Counted from the first letter of the stretch, positions 1 through 6,889 are shown. The stretch: 7,836 nucleotides of DNA from Candidatus Eiseniibacteriota bacterium (GCA_030610515.1 JAUWRQ010000035.1:1-7836); one strand, 5' to 3'. A program made the numbers and translations. The notes: generated by a model from the letters alone, not told the origin.

Positions 1-1829
1 AAGAACGGGGTCCGGAGCGCCCCCAGGACGGACAGGACGTCGTTCGGGTCCTCGATCGCCGACAGAACGGTCGCGAGTTCGCTGACCTCGCGGCGAACGT
101 AGAAGCGCTTCCCGCCCGCTATCCGGTAGTCGAGACCATACGTGTTGAACGCTTCCTCGTATTGGGCGAGCCCCGTCGTTCTGTGGAAGAGGAGGGCGAT
201 GTCGCCGAGTTCCGGCCGGCGCCATTCCTCCGTGCGCCTGTCGAAGACGAGCGGGTGTCCGGTTTCTAGAACGGACGTGATGTACGCCGCGACCGCCGTG
301 GCCTCAGCCTTGCGGATCACGTCGCGGTTGGTCCCCTTCTCGAACGGCGCGGGAGGACGAATGAGTACGACGCCAGGACCGGTGTCGTCCGTTGGGCGGT
401 GCGCCTTGAGGGCCTCGTAGTCCGGCTGGTACGCGTGCTCGCCCTCGGGCGCAACCATGGTGCGTGCGAACGTGTCGTTGACGCCTTCGACGATGTGAGG
501 TCTCGTGCGGAAGTTCTCGGACAGGGAAAGCACTCTGCCGCTGCTGCGGATGAGCTTCTTGGCGAGCTCGTACGTCTCTATGTCGGCCCGTCTGAACCGG
601 TATATCGATTGCTTCGGGTCGCCGACGATGAAGAGCTTGCCGGGCTCGAGCTCCACTTCTCTCCAGTCGTCCGCAAAGGCCCCGTCCTTCTCCGCGAGGA
701 AGAACGCCATCTCGCACTGAAGCGGGTCGGTGTCCTGAAACTCATCGACCAGGATGCGGTCGAACGACCTCTTGAAGTACCGTCTCGAGCTCTTGTCGCT
801 CCTGAGTAGGTCACGCGCGCGGGAGAGAAGGTCCTGGAAATCGAGGATCCCTGCCACGCCCTTCTGCCGCTCGTACTCCTTCAGGAAGCCCTTGAGCCAC
901 GTGAGGAGAGCGACGGCGGAGTTGTGGGACGCTCTCGCGCGTAGCGTATCCTGCGATTCGATGAGGAGGTGAGCTCTCTCTCTCAGCTCCTCAATGGCAC
1001 CGTCTTCCCAGTTCTTCTTGTTCCCGGTGCGCGACGACGGTCCTATCTGTATGCGCGTCAGAGCGAAGGGAACCTTGAGGTCGTCCGGCAGGAGAGCGAG
1101 CGATTCGACGGCCTCGGCGAACCGCTCGACAGCCAGAGCCGCGCGGTCGTCGCGAGAGCTGCACGATTCGGCGACCATCGCTCGGAAGGCCTCCGATTCT
1201 CGCGCCAGATCCTCGATGAATCCCTCTACGTCCCCGACGTCCACCGGCTCGGGCAGAAACTCGAGTGCGTCCTTCTCGTCGACCAGTTTGACCGCCAGGT
1301 CTTGGATGGCCGACAGTCCCATGCCGAGGAAGTGGACCTCAGCCGCCGCCCGCGGGAGTCCACGCGCGAGTTCACCGCGGATCCAGCTGTCCCAAGCGGA
1401 CTCGAGGAGGACGCCGCGACGCAGCTCGTCAGCGACGGTGAAGTCGGGGTCCACCTCCGCCTCCACGGGACGCTCGCGCAAGAGCCTGGCGCAGAAGCTG
1501 TGGATGGTCCCGACGTTCGCGCGATCGATTTCCCTGAACGCCGCTTCCAGGAGCGCCCTCTCTTCTCCCGCGGCCTCAGGGATCGACTGCTCGATCTCAG
1601 TTCGGAACCTGACGCGCAGCTCGCCCGCGGCCTTCTCCGTGAACGTGATGGCGACGATGCGGGACACGCTCGTGCCTGCGCGGACGAGTGCAAGGAGTCT
1701 GTCGACCAGCACCGACGTCTTGCCTGTGCCGGCGCCCGCCTCCACGAGAGTCGTGAAGTCGAGCCCGCCGTTCCGGCCGCGGGCAAGCTCCCTGTGCTCT
1801 CTGTCGGTCGCATGCTCGTGCGCGTTCAC
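1..1829 (-). CDS. addA: AddA-like UvrD/Rep-family helicase (RecB-type), 3' part beyond window
   Basis: ATP-dependent superfamily 1 helicase, expected to act with the AddB-like protein encoded just upstream as a helicase-nuclease that resects double-strand breaks. Only the first 609 codons are present; the frame is open to the left edge. Visible motifs: Walker A AGAGTGKT (31-38), motif Ia ITFTEKAA (61-68), GTIHSF (107-112), LDFQDLL (329-335), Walker B DEFQDTD (362-368), motif III VGDPKQSIYRFRRAD (402-416) and motif IV SENFRTRP (437-444). The usual glutamine of the N-terminal Q motif is not obvious; the region reads TDREHRELA. Motifs V and VI and any C-terminal RecB-type nuclease would lie outside the window. 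The start is GTG at 1829, chosen because GGAG (1835-1838) sits 5 nt upstream and the GTG overlaps the addB stop as GTGA, implying translational coupling. The nearest ATG is out of frame. The helicase call is firm; AddA rather than another RecB-like protein rests on the AddB neighbour. Confidence 0.9.
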   Translation of the reverse strand, partial: MNAHEHATDREHRELARGRNGGLDFTTLVEAGAGTGKTSVLVDRLLALVRAGTSVSRIVAITFTEKAAGELRVRFRTEIEQSIPEAAGEERALLEAAFREIDRANVGTIHSFCARLLRERPVEAEVDPDFTVADELRRGVLLESAWDSWIRGELARGLPRAAAEVHFLGMGLSAIQDLAVKLVDEKDALEFLPEPVDVGDVEGFIEDLARESEAFRAMVAESCSSRDDRAALAVERFAEAVESLALLPDDLKVPFALTRIQIGPSSRTGNKKNWEDGAIEELRERAHLLIESQDTLRARASHNSAVALLTWLKGFLKEYERQKGVAGILDFQDLLSRARDLLRSDKSSRRYFKRSFDRILVDEFQDTDPLQCEMAFFLAEKDGAFADDWREVELEPGKLFIVGDPKQSIYRFRRADIETYELAKKLIRSSGRVLSLSENFRTRPHIVEGVNDTFARTMVAPEGEHAYQPDYEALKAHRPTDDTGPGVVLIRPPAPFEKGTNRDVIRKAEATAVAAYITSVLETGHPLVFDRRTEEWRRPELGDIALLFHRTTGLAQYEEAFNTYGLDYRIAGGKRFYVRREVSELATVLSAIEDPNDVLSVLGALRTPF

Positions 1830-4800
1830 TTCATCTCCACCAAGTCACAGATGAAGAACCGAGCCCTCGGGTCTCCGCTCTTCATGACGGCCAGCGCTTG
1901 CGCCGCGCTACCACATGCTCGCGCGTAGTCGCAGTAGCCGCACAACGTCTTCTCGGGATAGGGGAAGAACATTCCCGACGAGATCCCGTGGATCAGATGC
2001 CTGATGGTCGTCCTGAGGTCGTCCATCCTCTCGTCCAGCAGGCTCGCGGAGAATGCGACCGGGTTGCCTCTACGGCCTCCCGTCACGAACCGGTACTCGG
2101 CCTCTTCCGTTCTGACGCCTGGGTGTGTGGGCCTGAGAAGCGAATCCGCCGCAAGCAGATACACGGGAAGCTGTAGGTGTCTGCCTCTGTCCAGGGGCTT
2201 CTTGACCCCTTTCCCGCTTCCCGTCTTGTAGTCGATGACCTTCGCCTTCCTCCCGTCGCGGGAGATGTCTATGCGGTCGATCCTCCCGCCAAACTCGATC
2301 GCGACACCCTCGCCGGCGTCGAACAGTACGCGCTCCTCCGTCGAGATCTCGCCGTCGTCGCCCCCGTTGCCCGAGCCGCCGAACCGGACCTCGAAATGGG
2401 CGGGGAGAAGCCCGGACACGTCCGTGATCTCGTCCCTGAGCCAGACCGAGAGGTTCAAACGAAGCCCGCGGAGCTCCATCGCGCGGGCTCCAGGATATCC
2501 GGCGAGGCTCCACCGGTCGGAGTTCGCCGTTCGATCGGCGAGCTTCAGGAGGTCGTCGAGCGCGGACTCGTCGAGGGGAAGCCTGTCACTCGACCGCATG
2601 TCGCGCAGAAACCTCTCGAGGATCTCGTGATAGAGGCTCCCGCGGTCGATGGGAGCGAACTCGAGGGCGTCAACCGGCTCCTCCCACGGCTCGATCCCGA
2701 GGACCCTCCGCACGTAGAACCGGAATGGACACCGCGCGTACTCCTCGAGCGCTGTCGCAGACACCGCGCGGCTGGGCTCGTGCCCCGTGGGCGTGAAGCC
2801 GGAGAGGCCCGACGACGCTTCGAGCGCCTCGTCGGACGAGAGCACGCCGTCGAACTCGGTGAAGTACGGTTTCGACCATCGAGTCAGCTCCATCCTGAGC
2901 CGCGGACGAAGAGGTTCGCCTTCGCCCACGAGATAGGCGATCTCCGCGACGTTGCCCGTCGCGATGGCCTCAAGAACGGAGCAACCGTCGAACTCCTCCC
3001 TCGTGAGAGCGTGCCGCCGGTCGTTCGGGAAGCGTCGTGAGAGCGGAACGCGTGTGACCGCTCTGCTCTCTTCGAGCTTCGCGTAGTCGTGGCGGACTCC
3101 CGTGATCTCGTTGAGGGCGTCGAGAACGAACACCGACGGAACACGTGGCCTCGCCGTCGCGGGATCGAGCCGGGGGTAGGTCAGAATCAGGACGTCGCGA
3201 GCGGAACCGACGGCCAGCCTGAAGAGAAGCCGCTCTTCGTCGATACCCGGTCCCCTGAGAGGCAGCTCGCTCCGCGGGTCGGAGCCTCGCTGCGCGTTCA
3301 GCCTCTCGCGCTCGAAGTCGAGGAGGATCGGGTCCTGCCGGCGATGAAGAGGAAACTGTTTCTCGACGAGTCCTGGAACGACTGCGACGCTGTATGAGAG
3401 CCCTCTGGCCGACATCACACTCAGAACGGACGGACCGCCGGTACCGAATCTCGAGCCTGGCGGCGATGGAGCGTCGACGTACTCGTGCAGCAGCTCGACG
3501 AAGTAGCCGAAAGGCACGCGTCCGGCGAGTGACGAAACACCGCGCATCTTGTCCGCGGCGGCCAGCACCTCGTCCCGCTCCCGGCCCGGCCGCGTGACAT
3601 CCAGGAACACCGACGCCACGGTGTCGAGATACGCCTCGATCGTGGACGTGCCGGACAAGCCGGAGAGAGGCTCGAGCAGGCGTTTCAGAAGCGCGTACAG
3701 ACACGTCGAGGGTTCTTTGAGGCGCGCGTGGGCTTGAGCGAACGAGTCGTTCGCGTCACCGCGGGCGAGACGCCCGGCGAACTCGCCGGTCTTCGCCAGC
3801 CACGCGGCGGCTCCGGCCGTCACACCGGCCAGAGCGGAGATCGCGTTCCAGTCGCTCACAGGCGGGTACGCCGTGCCTCCGCCGTACGCGGCGGGGTCGA
3901 GGTCGGACACGCAGAGGAACTCGATTAGATCGGCTCGTGCGAAGTCCGAGCGGACGGCCTGCGCCAGCTTGAGGAGAGATATCCCGCTCCTCGTACGCGA
4001 CAGACGGGAGGGGGTCTCGAGGAATGTCCTTCTCTCTGAGGCGAGCCGTCTGTCCTGGAGCCCGGGGTCGCACAGCCTGTCGAGCTCGCTTGCCAACACG
4101 TCTGCGTAGACCTCGGGAGCCCTCACGATCACGGCCACGTCCTGAAGCGCGGTGTCCTGAGCCTCGACGACCCTCCTCACGGCTCTGACGGCCTCGCGCG
4201 CCTCCCGTGCCTCACCCGGCGCAGAGAGGACGATGGTCTCGGGCGGCCGCTGGATCGCCCGAGGCTCGGGTTCGTGGTCGCGCCTCTCGAATCCGATCGA
4301 CAGAAACCACTCGAGGGTCGGGCGAGCGTACGAGCACGCGGGCACGTCGACGCAGGGGAAGAACACCGTGGCGCCGCCGTCGCCGATGCGCGCCTCGAGC
4401 AGACGCTTCTGGAGGGCGTTCAGGTCGTAGAACCCGTACACGATGAGGTCGTCCAGATCCCGCGCGCCACCGGATCCGAGCGCTTCGGCCGCGAACCTCA
4501 TGACGTCCGATTCGTCGGCGAACCTGCTTTCCGACAGGAAGTCCTCGTACGCGGACCAGATGCGGGCGACCTCGGCGTGCTTGCCTCTCTTGGAGCCTCC
4601 GGTGAGTCCGGCGGACCGAGCGGCGGAAAGGTAGGACTTCGGCGTGTACGACGCCTCCTTGAGGTCGCGAACGGCCCCGAGGATGACCTTGGCGAGTCCC
4701 GGCCGGTCGGCGACCTTGGCGAAGTGCCCTCCGCGCGCGGTCCCGTCCTCCAGCAGTCGGCGGACGACGACGGCGTCTCCTCGCGGGGGGAGAAGCGAGC

Positions 4801-5071
4801 GGGCCTCGGGAAGCGGCGCGGTCGCTGCCGCGAGCGCGAGGTCCCTCAAGGTCAGGAACCGGACGTTCAGATGGCCGCCGGCTCGTCCGGCCAGCAGCTT
4901 CGATAGACGGGAGCCCAGGAAGTTCGTGGGCACAACAACGGAGACAGGGCCGAGCGGGTCCGACCCGATCGCCCCTGTCACGTGCCCGAGGAACGCGTCC
5001 TCGAGCACAGGATGGAAGTCACCTGTGAAGAGCGTACGTGCGGCGGGAGCCGCCGCGGCCTCTTTCGTCAT
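1826..5071 (-). CDS. addB: AddB-like subunit: inactive helicase fold with C-terminal PD-(D/E)XK nuclease and Fe-S cysteines
   Basis: A 1081-residue protein, within the usual AddB size range, expected to pair with AddA in DNA end resection. The N-terminus reads TGDFHPVLEDAF (16-27) where a Walker A would be expected but has no GKT/S, so ATP binding here is probably lost. MSARGLSYSVAVVPGLVEKQFP (553-574) matches the helicase motif V-like region of AddB proteins. The C-terminal nuclease carries YARCPFRFY (778-786), YHEILERF (814-821, H815), GGRIDRID (928-935, D932), VIDYKTG (945-951, D947 and K949) and QLPVY (967-971), the RecB-family His-Asp-DxK-Gln pattern. C781 together with CGYCDYARAC (C1044, C1047, C1053) fits the AddB-type [4Fe-4S] clamp. 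The ATG lies 6 nt after the ferritin-like stop with only a weak G-rich SD (about 5081-5090), so translation is probably coupled. It overlaps addA by 4 bp. The alternative name is PD-(D/E)XK nuclease family protein; AddB identity is supported by synteny. Confidence 0.9.
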   Translation of the reverse strand: MTKEAAAAPAARTLFTGDFHPVLEDAFLGHVTGAIGSDPLGPVSVVVPTNFLGSRLSKLLAGRAGGHLNVRFLTLRDLALAAATAPLPEARSLLPPRGDAVVVRRLLEDGTARGGHFAKVADRPGLAKVILGAVRDLKEASYTPKSYLSAARSAGLTGGSKRGKHAEVARIWSAYEDFLSESRFADESDVMRFAAEALGSGGARDLDDLIVYGFYDLNALQKRLLEARIGDGGATVFFPCVDVPACSYARPTLEWFLSIGFERRDHEPEPRAIQRPPETIVLSAPGEAREAREAVRAVRRVVEAQDTALQDVAVIVRAPEVYADVLASELDRLCDPGLQDRRLASERRTFLETPSRLSRTRSGISLLKLAQAVRSDFARADLIEFLCVSDLDPAAYGGGTAYPPVSDWNAISALAGVTAGAAAWLAKTGEFAGRLARGDANDSFAQAHARLKEPSTCLYALLKRLLEPLSGLSGTSTIEAYLDTVASVFLDVTRPGRERDEVLAAADKMRGVSSLAGRVPFGYFVELLHEYVDAPSPPGSRFGTGGPSVLSVMSARGLSYSVAVVPGLVEKQFPLHRRQDPILLDFERERLNAQRGSDPRSELPLRGPGIDEERLLFRLAVGSARDVLILTYPRLDPATARPRVPSVFVLDALNEITGVRHDYAKLEESRAVTRVPLSRRFPNDRRHALTREEFDGCSVLEAIATGNVAEIAYLVGEGEPLRPRLRMELTRWSKPYFTEFDGVLSSDEALEASSGLSGFTPTGHEPSRAVSATALEEYARCPFRFYVRRVLGIEPWEEPVDALEFAPIDRGSLYHEILERFLRDMRSSDRLPLDESALDDLLKLADRTANSDRWSLAGYPGARAMELRGLRLNLSVWLRDEITDVSGLLPAHFEVRFGGSGNGGDDGEISTEERVLFDAGEGVAIEFGGRIDRIDISRDGRKAKVIDYKTGSGKGVKKPLDRGRHLQLPVYLLAADSLLRPTHPGVRTEEAEYRFVTGGRRGNPVAFSASLLDERMDDLRTTIRHLIHGISSGMFFPYPEKTLCGYCDYARACGSAAQALAVMKSGDPRARFFICDLVEMK
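1835..1841 (-). promoter_or_regulatory. Shine-Dalgarno site that fixes the addA GTG start
   Basis: The minus strand reads GGTGGAG followed by a 5-nt spacer and GTG at 1829. The site lies inside the last codons of addB. Its optimal spacing, together with the GTGA start/stop overlap, decides the non-ATG start of addA. Confidence 0.65.
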
Positions 5072-5077
5072 CGCAGA

Positions 5078-5602
5078 CTAACCGCCGTCCAGCATCACTC
5101 CGTCTTTGTCGATGAACCACTGGTCGGGCTTCGTGAGGTAGGCAAGCATGTCCTCGAGAAGGCCCAGATGCCGCTGCTCTTCCTTGTAGAGGACCTCGAA
5201 CAGGCGGCGGGCCTCGTCGCTCTCGCAATCCGACGCGTACTGGAAGTAGAGCGCCGAGATCTTCTTCTCGAGACCGATGGCCTTCTCGTATGCCTCGGCC
5301 GGGTCCATTCTTTCTTCACCGGCGCCCTCGATGGCCGTTCCGTAGATCGTCTTGAGCGTGGAGTGGAGGTCGGCCATGGTGGGGGAGTCGGCACCCGGGA
5401 GAGCCGCGTCGCCATCGAGGTGTTTCCCGAGCGCCCGGATGATCTCAATGTGTCGCATCTCCTCCCTCGAGAGGAGTTCGAACGCGGCCCGCGCGAGCTT
5501 GTGATTCGTCTGCTTCTTGGCGAGATCGTAGAAGCCGCTGCCGTCGCTCTCTGTCTTGAGTGCGAACTCGACGCGTTCACGGTCGGTCATCTGCTCAGGC
5601 AT
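5078..5602 (-). CDS. Ferritin-like di-iron protein, rubrerythrin family, no rubredoxin domain
   Basis: A 174-residue, soluble, mostly helical protein. The ligand pattern of the rubrerythrin/ferritin-like four-helix bundle is visible: E18 (TESDGSGFY), E48-x-x-H51 (SREEMRHIE), E112 (GLEKKISALYF) and E142-x-x-H145 (KEEQRHLGLLEDM). The extra glutamate of classical rubrerythrin (E94 in the usual numbering) appears replaced, since position 109 is Ile. There is no C-terminal CxxC rubredoxin domain; the protein ends WFIDKDGVMLDGG. Families of this type reduce peroxide or handle iron in anaerobes; which applies here cannot be told. The ATG at 5602 is chosen over Met5 because GGGAGG (5607-5612) lies 4 nt upstream. 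It is the first gene of an apparent operon with addB (6-bp gap) and addA, and has its own promoter at 5695-5723. The loss of the electron-transfer domain suggests it relies on an external donor, for example a ferredoxin or rubredoxin (inference). Confidence 0.88.
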   Translation of the reverse strand: MPEQMTDRERVEFALKTESDGSGFYDLAKKQTNHKLARAAFELLSREEMRHIEIIRALGKHLDGDAALPGADSPTMADLHSTLKTIYGTAIEGAGEERMDPAEAYEKAIGLEKKISALYFQYASDCESDEARRLFEVLYKEEQRHLGLLEDMLAYLTKPDQWFIDKDGVMLDGG

Positions 5603-5606
5603 GGCG

Positions 5607-5612
5607 CCTCCC
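5607..5612 (-). promoter_or_regulatory. Shine-Dalgarno site of the ferritin-like gene
   Basis: GGGAGG on the minus strand, 4 nt before the ATG at 5602. It supports this start rather than the second Met codon at residue 5, which would put the site too far away. Confidence 0.65.
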
Positions 5613-5694
5613 GTAGTGGACTCGTGCGTATGCCCCGAGGCCGGTCTCGAGTCCCGGGCCTCGCGGCGGAGGGGTATGGTTCGTCACCTGAGCC

Positions 5695-5723
5695 ATGATA
5701 CGCGACGAGCGGACCTCAGGCAA
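5695..5723 (-). promoter_or_regulatory. Predicted sigma70-type promoter of the ferritin-like/addB/addA operon
   Basis: On the minus strand, -35 TTGCCT (5718-5723) and -10 TATCAT (5695-5700) are separated by exactly 17 bp. They match the consensus at 4 of 6 and 5 of 6 positions. Transcription would start near 5688, leaving a leader of about 85 nt before the ATG at 5602. That leader contains a 7-bp inverted repeat, CGAGGCC (5636-5642) with GGCCTCG (5657-5663). The -35 box lies inside one copy of the 22-bp direct repeat, so a factor binding the repeat would be expected to affect RNA polymerase. The consensus match is seen; activity and sigma-factor preference in this organism are inferred. Confidence 0.6.
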
Positions 5724-5764
5724 GCCCGGGAGGGATGCGCCGCGAGCGGATCTCAGGCAAGCCC
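5706..5764. repeat. Pair of 22-bp direct repeats with 37-bp period in the divergent promoter region
   Basis: Copy 1 (5706-5727) and copy 2 (5743-5764) share the plus-strand sequence CGAGCGGA-Y-CTCAGGCAAGCCC, differing at a single C/T position. The start-to-start distance of 37 bp is about three and a half helical turns. Copy 1 contains the -35 box of the minus-strand promoter. Copy 2 has no acceptable -10 at the matching distance, so it is not simply a second promoter. The pair could be a tandem operator or the trace of a small duplication. Confidence 0.7.
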
Positions 5765-5800
5765 TCGCCGGGAAGGTCGGGGGAACGCTTCCGGAATCGC

Positions 5801-5829
5801 TTGTGTGGACTTCCGGGTGCGGTTAGATT
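5801..5829 (+). promoter_or_regulatory. Possible promoter of the ferredoxin gene
   Basis: TTGTGT (5801-5806) and TAGATT (5824-5829) are separated by 17 bp upstream of the ferredoxin gene. They match the -35 and -10 consensus at 3 of 6 and 4 of 6 positions, so this is weak. It lies in the only plausible place for a ferredoxin promoter, since the gene has no co-directional neighbour in the window. It would give a leader of about 85 nt. Confidence 0.4.
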
Positions 5830-5834
5830 CCCCG

Positions 5835-5879
5835 CTGGTGCCGGCGGCAGGCCCGAATCCGACAGGACGAGGGCACCAG
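5835..5879 (+). repeat. 8-bp perfect inverted repeat in the ferredoxin leader
   Basis: CTGGTGCC (5835-5842) is perfectly complementary to GGCACCAG (5872-5879), closing a 29-nt interior that also has a small competing stem (TGCC-GGC-GGCA). It starts a few bases after the predicted -10 box and ends 40 bp before the ferredoxin ATG. No T run follows, so it is not an intrinsic terminator. It matches no riboswitch consensus that I recognise. It could be an mRNA leader structure or a protein-binding site. Confidence 0.5.
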
Positions 5880-5919
5880 AGATCGGCGTTACAGGCGGGC
5901 AGTGACAGAGAGGTCAGGT

Positions 5920-6105
5920 ATGCGTGCGTCCGTGGACGAAGCGGCTTGCACGGGTTGCGGTCTGTGCACCGACGTCTGCCCGGGTGTGTTTGTGATGGAC
6001 GGCGACGTCGCGAGAGCCAAGATGAGCGAGCTTCCGGAGACCCTCGAGGGCTGCGCAGAAGACGCGGCCGACGGTTGCCCAAGTGAGGTCATCACGGTCG
6101 AATAG
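5920..6105 (+). CDS. Small monocluster [4Fe-4S] ferredoxin
   Basis: A 61-residue soluble electron carrier. Cluster cysteines are C10, C13 and C16 (CTGCGLC) with C53-Pro in the second half, the pattern of single-cluster bacterial ferredoxins such as those of Desulfovibrio. C20 (DVCPGVF) and C45 (EGCAED) occupy the positions that form a disulphide in the Desulfovibrio gigas ferredoxin, so the second cluster has been replaced by a probable disulphide pair. The ATG at 5920 is preferred to the in-frame GTG at 5902, because GAGG (5910-5913) sits 6 nt before it and the protein then has the usual family length. The gene is monocistronic: divergent from the ferritin-like operon, convergent with nth, and followed by a strong terminator. 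Likely partners are ferredoxin-dependent enzymes such as the IorAB encoded nearby, or the ferritin-like protein as an electron sink; both are inference. Confidence 0.92.
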   Translation: MRASVDEAACTGCGLCTDVCPGVFVMDGDVARAKMSELPETLEGCAEDAADGCPSEVITVE

Positions 6106-6124
6106 CGCCCGGCGAGTTCCGCGC

Positions 6125-6165
6125 AAAGGGCCACGGTCACCGCGACCGGGGCCCTTTCTTCTTTT
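6125..6165 (+). terminator. Rho-independent terminator of the ferredoxin gene
   Basis: AAAGGGCC (6125-6132) pairs with GGCCCTTT (6150-6157). Inside, after a single A/G mismatch, CGGTC (6134-6138) pairs with GACCG (6144-6148) around a 5-nt loop. The T-rich tail CTTCTTTT (6158-6165) follows directly. It begins 19 bp after the ferredoxin stop. On the minus strand the hairpin is followed only by TTTGCGCGG, so it should terminate mainly plus-strand transcription. Its 3' arm and tail also encode the last residues of endonuclease III. Confidence 0.85.
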
Positions 6166-6889
6166 GGGGCAGCTTCGCGGCCCACGTGATGTCGCCCTGC
6201 GACGCGGCCGCGGGACAGCTCGCGGCCACGACGCACCTCTCGCACTCTGGCTTCTTCGCCGCGCACGTTACCCTGCCGTGCCACGTCCTCATGAGTGAGA
6301 AGCTGGACCAGTGTCTCTTCGGAAGCAGTTCCATGAGGGCGAACTCGATCTTCACGGGGTCGAGTTCTCCCGTGAGTCCCATCTGTCTCGAGAGGCGTAT
6401 GAAGTGCGTGTCGACGATTATCCCCTGTCCGTCGAACGCGTGAGCGATGAGGACGTTCGCGCTCTTTCTGCCGATGCCGCGAAGGGACGTGAGCTCCTCG
6501 AGCGTCGAGGGCACTTTTCCTCCGAACCTCTCCAGGATGTCCTCGGCGCTCTCGTTGATGGCCTTGGCCTTGTTGCGGAAGAAGCCTGCCGAGTGGACCT
6601 CCTTCTCGAGCGTCCCGAGCGGGGCGGCCGCCCAGTCGGCGACACTCTTGTACTTCCGGAACAACACGGCGGTGACCTCGTTGACCCTGAGATCAGTGCA
6701 CTGCGCCGAGAGGATGGTGGCGACGAGCAGTTCGTGAGGAGTGGAGAAGACGAGAGGGATGCGCGCGTCGGGGTACGCTTTGACTAGCGCCCTGCAGATC
6801 TTGAGGGTCCTCGCCCGGAGAGTCCGGTAGTCCTCTCCGAGAGGGCTGCGGAAGTCCTTCGAGTCCGAGGTCCATGTCTTGCGTGCCAT
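6137..6889 (-). CDS. nth: Endonuclease III (DNA glycosylase/AP lyase)
   Basis: Base-excision repair enzyme that removes oxidised pyrimidines and nicks the abasic site. In its 250 residues are LSAQCTD (60-66), the helix-hairpin-helix LRGIGRKSANV (136-146) with the catalytic lysine K142, and VDTHFIRL (159-166) with the catalytic aspartate D160. The cluster motif C209-x6-C216-x2-C219-x5-C225 is the exact [4Fe-4S] spacing of the family. Compared with the roughly 210-residue E. coli enzyme it has about 23 extra N-terminal residues and a basic tail (KLPQKKKGPRSR). The start is the ATG at 6889; no convincing SD precedes it and I see no better in-frame start, so the start is less sure than the product. 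The stop codon (6137-6139) falls within the ferredoxin terminator hairpin. It lies 144 bp downstream of iorB on the same strand; whether it is co-transcribed depends on the palindromic element between them. Confidence 0.95.
   Translation of the reverse strand: MARKTWTSDSKDFRSPLGEDYRTLRARTLKICRALVKAYPDARIPLVFSTPHELLVATILSAQCTDLRVNEVTAVLFRKYKSVADWAAAPLGTLEKEVHSAGFFRNKAKAINESAEDILERFGGKVPSTLEELTSLRGIGRKSANVLIAHAFDGQGIIVDTHFIRLSRQMGLTGELDPVKIEFALMELLPKRHWSSFSLMRTWHGRVTCAAKKPECERCVVAASCPAAASQGDITWAAKLPQKKKGPRSR

Noticed and set aside
969..1928. Long plus-strand open frame of about 319 codons opposite addA
   Set aside because: Antisense to a helicase whose motifs I can read in full; composition is Arg/Ser/Glu-rich without any recognisable motif, as expected of shadow frames in G+C-rich DNA.
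2177..3040. Plus-strand open frame of about 287 codons opposite addB
   Set aside because: It lies over the conserved nuclease domain coded on the minus strand and shows no domain or good ribosome binding site of its own.
5732..5760. Second promoter from repeat copy 2 (TTGCCT at 5755-5760)
   Set aside because: The bases 17 bp downstream on the minus strand (CATCCC) do not resemble a -10 box.
5835..5880. tRNA-like look of the ferredoxin leader (CCCGAATCC followed later by CACCA)
   Set aside because: No cloverleaf can be drawn: the T-stem does not pair and the distance from the T-loop-like bases to CCA is wrong; the real pairing is the 8-bp inverted repeat.
5902..5919. Upstream in-frame GTG start for the ferredoxin
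   Set aside because: The GAGG site at 5910-5913 lies inside that extension and is correctly spaced for the ATG at 5920, which also gives the usual family length.
5556..6086. Plus-strand open frame spanning the divergent intergenic region and the ferredoxin gene
   Set aside because: It is out of frame with the clear ferredoxin coding sequence and crosses the promoters; low-complexity Arg/Gly-rich translation.
6106..6165. Bidirectional terminator serving nth as well
   Set aside because: On the minus strand the hairpin is followed by TTTGCGCGG, without a useful T run, so efficient termination of nth is not supported.
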